Shown here: in pieces, positions 62,537 to 64,000 of the stretch
Numbering within the stretch: position 1 is the stretch's first letter
Layout of the letters: every line of letters starts with the position of its first letter
NCBI RefSeq assembly: GCF_003815715.1
Contig: NZ_CP033922.1
Location: 868,001 to 932,000, forward strand
DNA from: Chryseobacterium sp. G0162
GTDB taxonomy: Bacteria; Bacteroidota; Bacteroidia; Flavobacteriales; Weeksellaceae
Direction of reading: 5' to 3'
DNA: 64,000 bases
The notes under the pieces: model-generated
Database searches by the model: none
Seen by the model: only the letters and a program-made list of their open reading frames with translations
Told to the model about the DNA's origin: nothing
Position numbers and translations under genes: made by a program

Positions 62537-64000
62537 ATGAATAAGAATTATATTTTTTCTTTACTGGGTCTCCTTGTATTCAGTATCGGAAATGCTCAGA
62601 GCTATAAAAAGCCTTTAGTTTCAGCCATCAAAGAAGCTGATCTCAGGAAAGATATGTATGAACTGGCTGCGGATCAGTTCTGGGGCCGTGAAGCAGGAAC
62701 ACTGGATGAGTTAAAAGTATCGATGTGGTTAGCAGATAAAGCCAAGGAGGCTGGAATGAAGCCAGCGGGTGATCATGGAACTTTTTTCCAGTTTTTTGAT
62801 ATGTACAGACATCAGACTACTCCACAAAGCAGTTTAAAAATCGGAGATACTCCATTGAAATTATGGAAGGATTTTCTTGTTGCGGAACCTGTCAACGCTT
62901 CTATAGATGCTGAAGTTGTATATGCAGGAAATACAGAGCCGGAAGATCTTTCTAAACTCAACCTTAAAGGAAAAGTTCTTGCAGTAAATGCTTCTGACAA
63001 AAACATTGATAAAGAAATGACTCTTTTTGTAAGAAGATATCCAGGATTTGTGAGAACAAAATACTACAACAAAGCGACTGAACTGGGAGCAAAAGCAATC
63101 ATTTTCATCACAGATGATATTTCTGAAAAAAGCTGGGTAGAAGTTCTTCCTCAAATGACCAGAGGAACCTATGGTGTAGAAGGACTTAGAGAAAAAATAA
63201 CGAACAATATTCCTGTTCTTTGGATCAAAAAAGAGAATGCTGCCTGGGTAAAAAACAACCCTAAAGTTGCTCTTAACCTGATGACTGAAACGTACAAATA
63301 TCCTTCAGTAAACATCATTGGGGAAATTGAAGGAACAGATCCTGTTCTTAAAAAAGAATATGTTTTATTAAGCGGACATCAGGATCATGACGGGATCAGA
63401 CATCCTGTAAAAAATGACACCATTTACAACGGTGCTGATGATAATGCCAGTACCTGCGTCGCGATGTTAGCTATGGCAAGAGCTTACAAAAAGCAACCAG
63501 GAAAAAGAAGTATCCTGTTTGTCTTCCATGGGGCTGAAGAAAGAGGTTTACTAGGTTCAAGATGGCATGCTTCTCACCCCGTAGTTCCGAAGGAGAGTAT
63601 TGTAGCTGTGTTAAATGGTGATATGATCGGAAGAAATGATAATAATGAAGCGGCTTTATTAGGAGGAAATGCTCCCCATAAAAACTCTGAGGAACTTGTA
63701 AAAATGGCTGAAGATGCCAATAACGAGAGTACCAAGTTTAAATATTTAAAAGATTGGGATTCCCCTAATCATGCTGAATATTTTTATTTCAGAAGTGACC
63801 ATCTTCCGTATGCTAAAGTGGGTATTCCCGCCATATTCTTCACCAGTGTACTGCATGATCAGTACCACACTCCACAGGATGAATCTGAAAACATCAATTA
63901 CAAGAAATTATATAAAATGACAGAATGGATGTACAGAACTTCCTGGAAAGTTGCCAATGAGACTGAACGTCCGAAAATAATTTCAAATTTTACGCTTGAA
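62537..64000 (+). CDS. M28 family metallopeptidase, secreted (3' end outside window)
   Basis: The frame from ATG 62537 is open to the window end (488 codons seen). A signal peptide (MNKNYIFSLLGLLVFSIGNAQ) precedes a PA-domain-like stretch (about 100-250) and the M28 aminopeptidase domain. The five co-catalytic zinc ligand motifs are visible: His in LSGHQDHDG, bridging Asp in GADDNAS, Glu-Glu in HGAEERGLLG (general base and ligand), Asp in NGDMIGR and His in DQYHTPQDES. It therefore should be an active di-zinc aminopeptidase in the periplasm or outside. The gene is 6 bases after the small protein gene and probably the last in its operon. A sorting domain may or may not follow beyond the window. 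Confidence 0.93.
   Translation, partial: MNKNYIFSLLGLLVFSIGNAQSYKKPLVSAIKEADLRKDMYELAADQFWGREAGTLDELKVSMWLADKAKEAGMKPAGDHGTFFQFFDMYRHQTTPQSSLKIGDTPLKLWKDFLVAEPVNASIDAEVVYAGNTEPEDLSKLNLKGKVLAVNASDKNIDKEMTLFVRRYPGFVRTKYYNKATELGAKAIIFITDDISEKSWVEVLPQMTRGTYGVEGLREKITNNIPVLWIKKENAAWVKNNPKVALNLMTETYKYPSVNIIGEIEGTDPVLKKEYVLLSGHQDHDGIRHPVKNDTIYNGADDNASTCVAMLAMARAYKKQPGKRSILFVFHGAEERGLLGSRWHASHPVVPKESIVAVLNGDMIGRNDNNEAALLGGNAPHKNSEELVKMAEDANNESTKFKYLKDWDSPNHAEYFYFRSDHLPYAKVGIPAIFFTSVLHDQYHTPQDESENINYKKLYKMTEWMYRTSWKVANETERPKIISNFTLE

Noticed and set aside
1..64000. tRNA, rRNA, transposase, integrase, CRISPR-cas, toxin-antitoxin or phage genes
   Set aside because: None recognised on reading both strands; tRNA detection by eye is limited and a tRNA scan would be decisive.

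Overview
The window looks like chromosomal DNA of a Flavobacteriia member, most likely Chryseobacterium or a close Weeksellaceae relative. Reasons: low GC with AT-rich intergenic DNA; promoters of the Bacteroidota type (TTG, about 19-23 bp, TAnnTTTG) with little Shine-Dalgarno signal; three cell-surface proteins with C-terminal type IX secretion (T9SS) sorting domains; SusD-free but Bacteroidota-typical families (DUF5686 outer-membrane protein, FadL/OmpP1 porin, DUF937-OmpA protein, fused E1 alpha/beta ketoacid dehydrogenase, exonuclease-fused Pol III alpha). The genus call is inference from gene content and protein flavour. There is no rRNA, no tRNA that I could recognise, no CRISPR array, no transposase and no phage module.

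Layout. 1-2400: tail of a DUF4349-like membrane protein, a 600-base repeat-rich gap, a small membrane protein and an acyl-CoA dehydrogenase. 2730-7641: long-chain acyl-CoA synthetase, a coiled-coil 'zinc-ribbon' protein that has lost its cysteines, Nif3-like protein, a K+ channel with a C-terminal zinc ribbon and a 52-residue membrane protein. 7744-13193: two related T9SS cargo adhesin-like proteins. 13536-18203: DNA polymerase III alpha with fused proofreading exonuclease. 18476-23111: T9SS subtilase followed by a decayed copy of its own 3' end, then the branched-chain ketoacid dehydrogenase E1 fusion behind a palindromic operator. 23320-30459: bestrophin, Lrp regulator divergent from a methionine gamma-lyase-like enzyme, glycosyltransferase, two methyltransferases, ZIP transporter. 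30540-37604: FadL-like porin, Trp/Gly-rich lipoprotein, prolyl-tRNA synthetase, DUF937-OmpA protein, Nramp Mn/Fe importer with a likely metal-regulated operator. 37898-46768: GrpE-DnaJ, a secreted putative metalloprotease, DUF808 and TPR proteins, an esterase lipoprotein, DedA, RF2 and an FAD oxidoreductase. 46877-51591: an AAA ATPase with altered Walker motifs, an unknown two-TM protein, and an oxidative-stress cluster (ECF sigma, zf-HC2 anti-sigma, DUF417, MsrA-MsrB fusion). 51592-64000: repeat-rich gap, AlaS, a serine hydrolase flanked by a decayed alaS tail copy, PhoX-like protein, imelysin-like/di-heme peroxidase fusion, DUF5686 protein, a small protein and an M28 peptidase cut by the window end.

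Most genes are housekeeping or envelope genes in short transcription units closed by clear intrinsic terminators. I did not find a large undescribed system. The most rewarding signals are (i) two degenerate duplicates of gene 3' ends lying downstream of their parent genes (subtilase and alaS), (ii) several widespread proteins with lost metal or nucleotide ligands (PHP domain of Pol III alpha, C4 zinc ribbon, DnaJ zinc centre I, Walker A/B of an AAA protein), (iii) palindromic operators placed exactly over Bacteroidota promoter elements for bkdAB and mntH, (iv) a candidate ECF-controlled methionine sulfoxide repair regulon, and (v) several families of short dispersed intergenic repeats.
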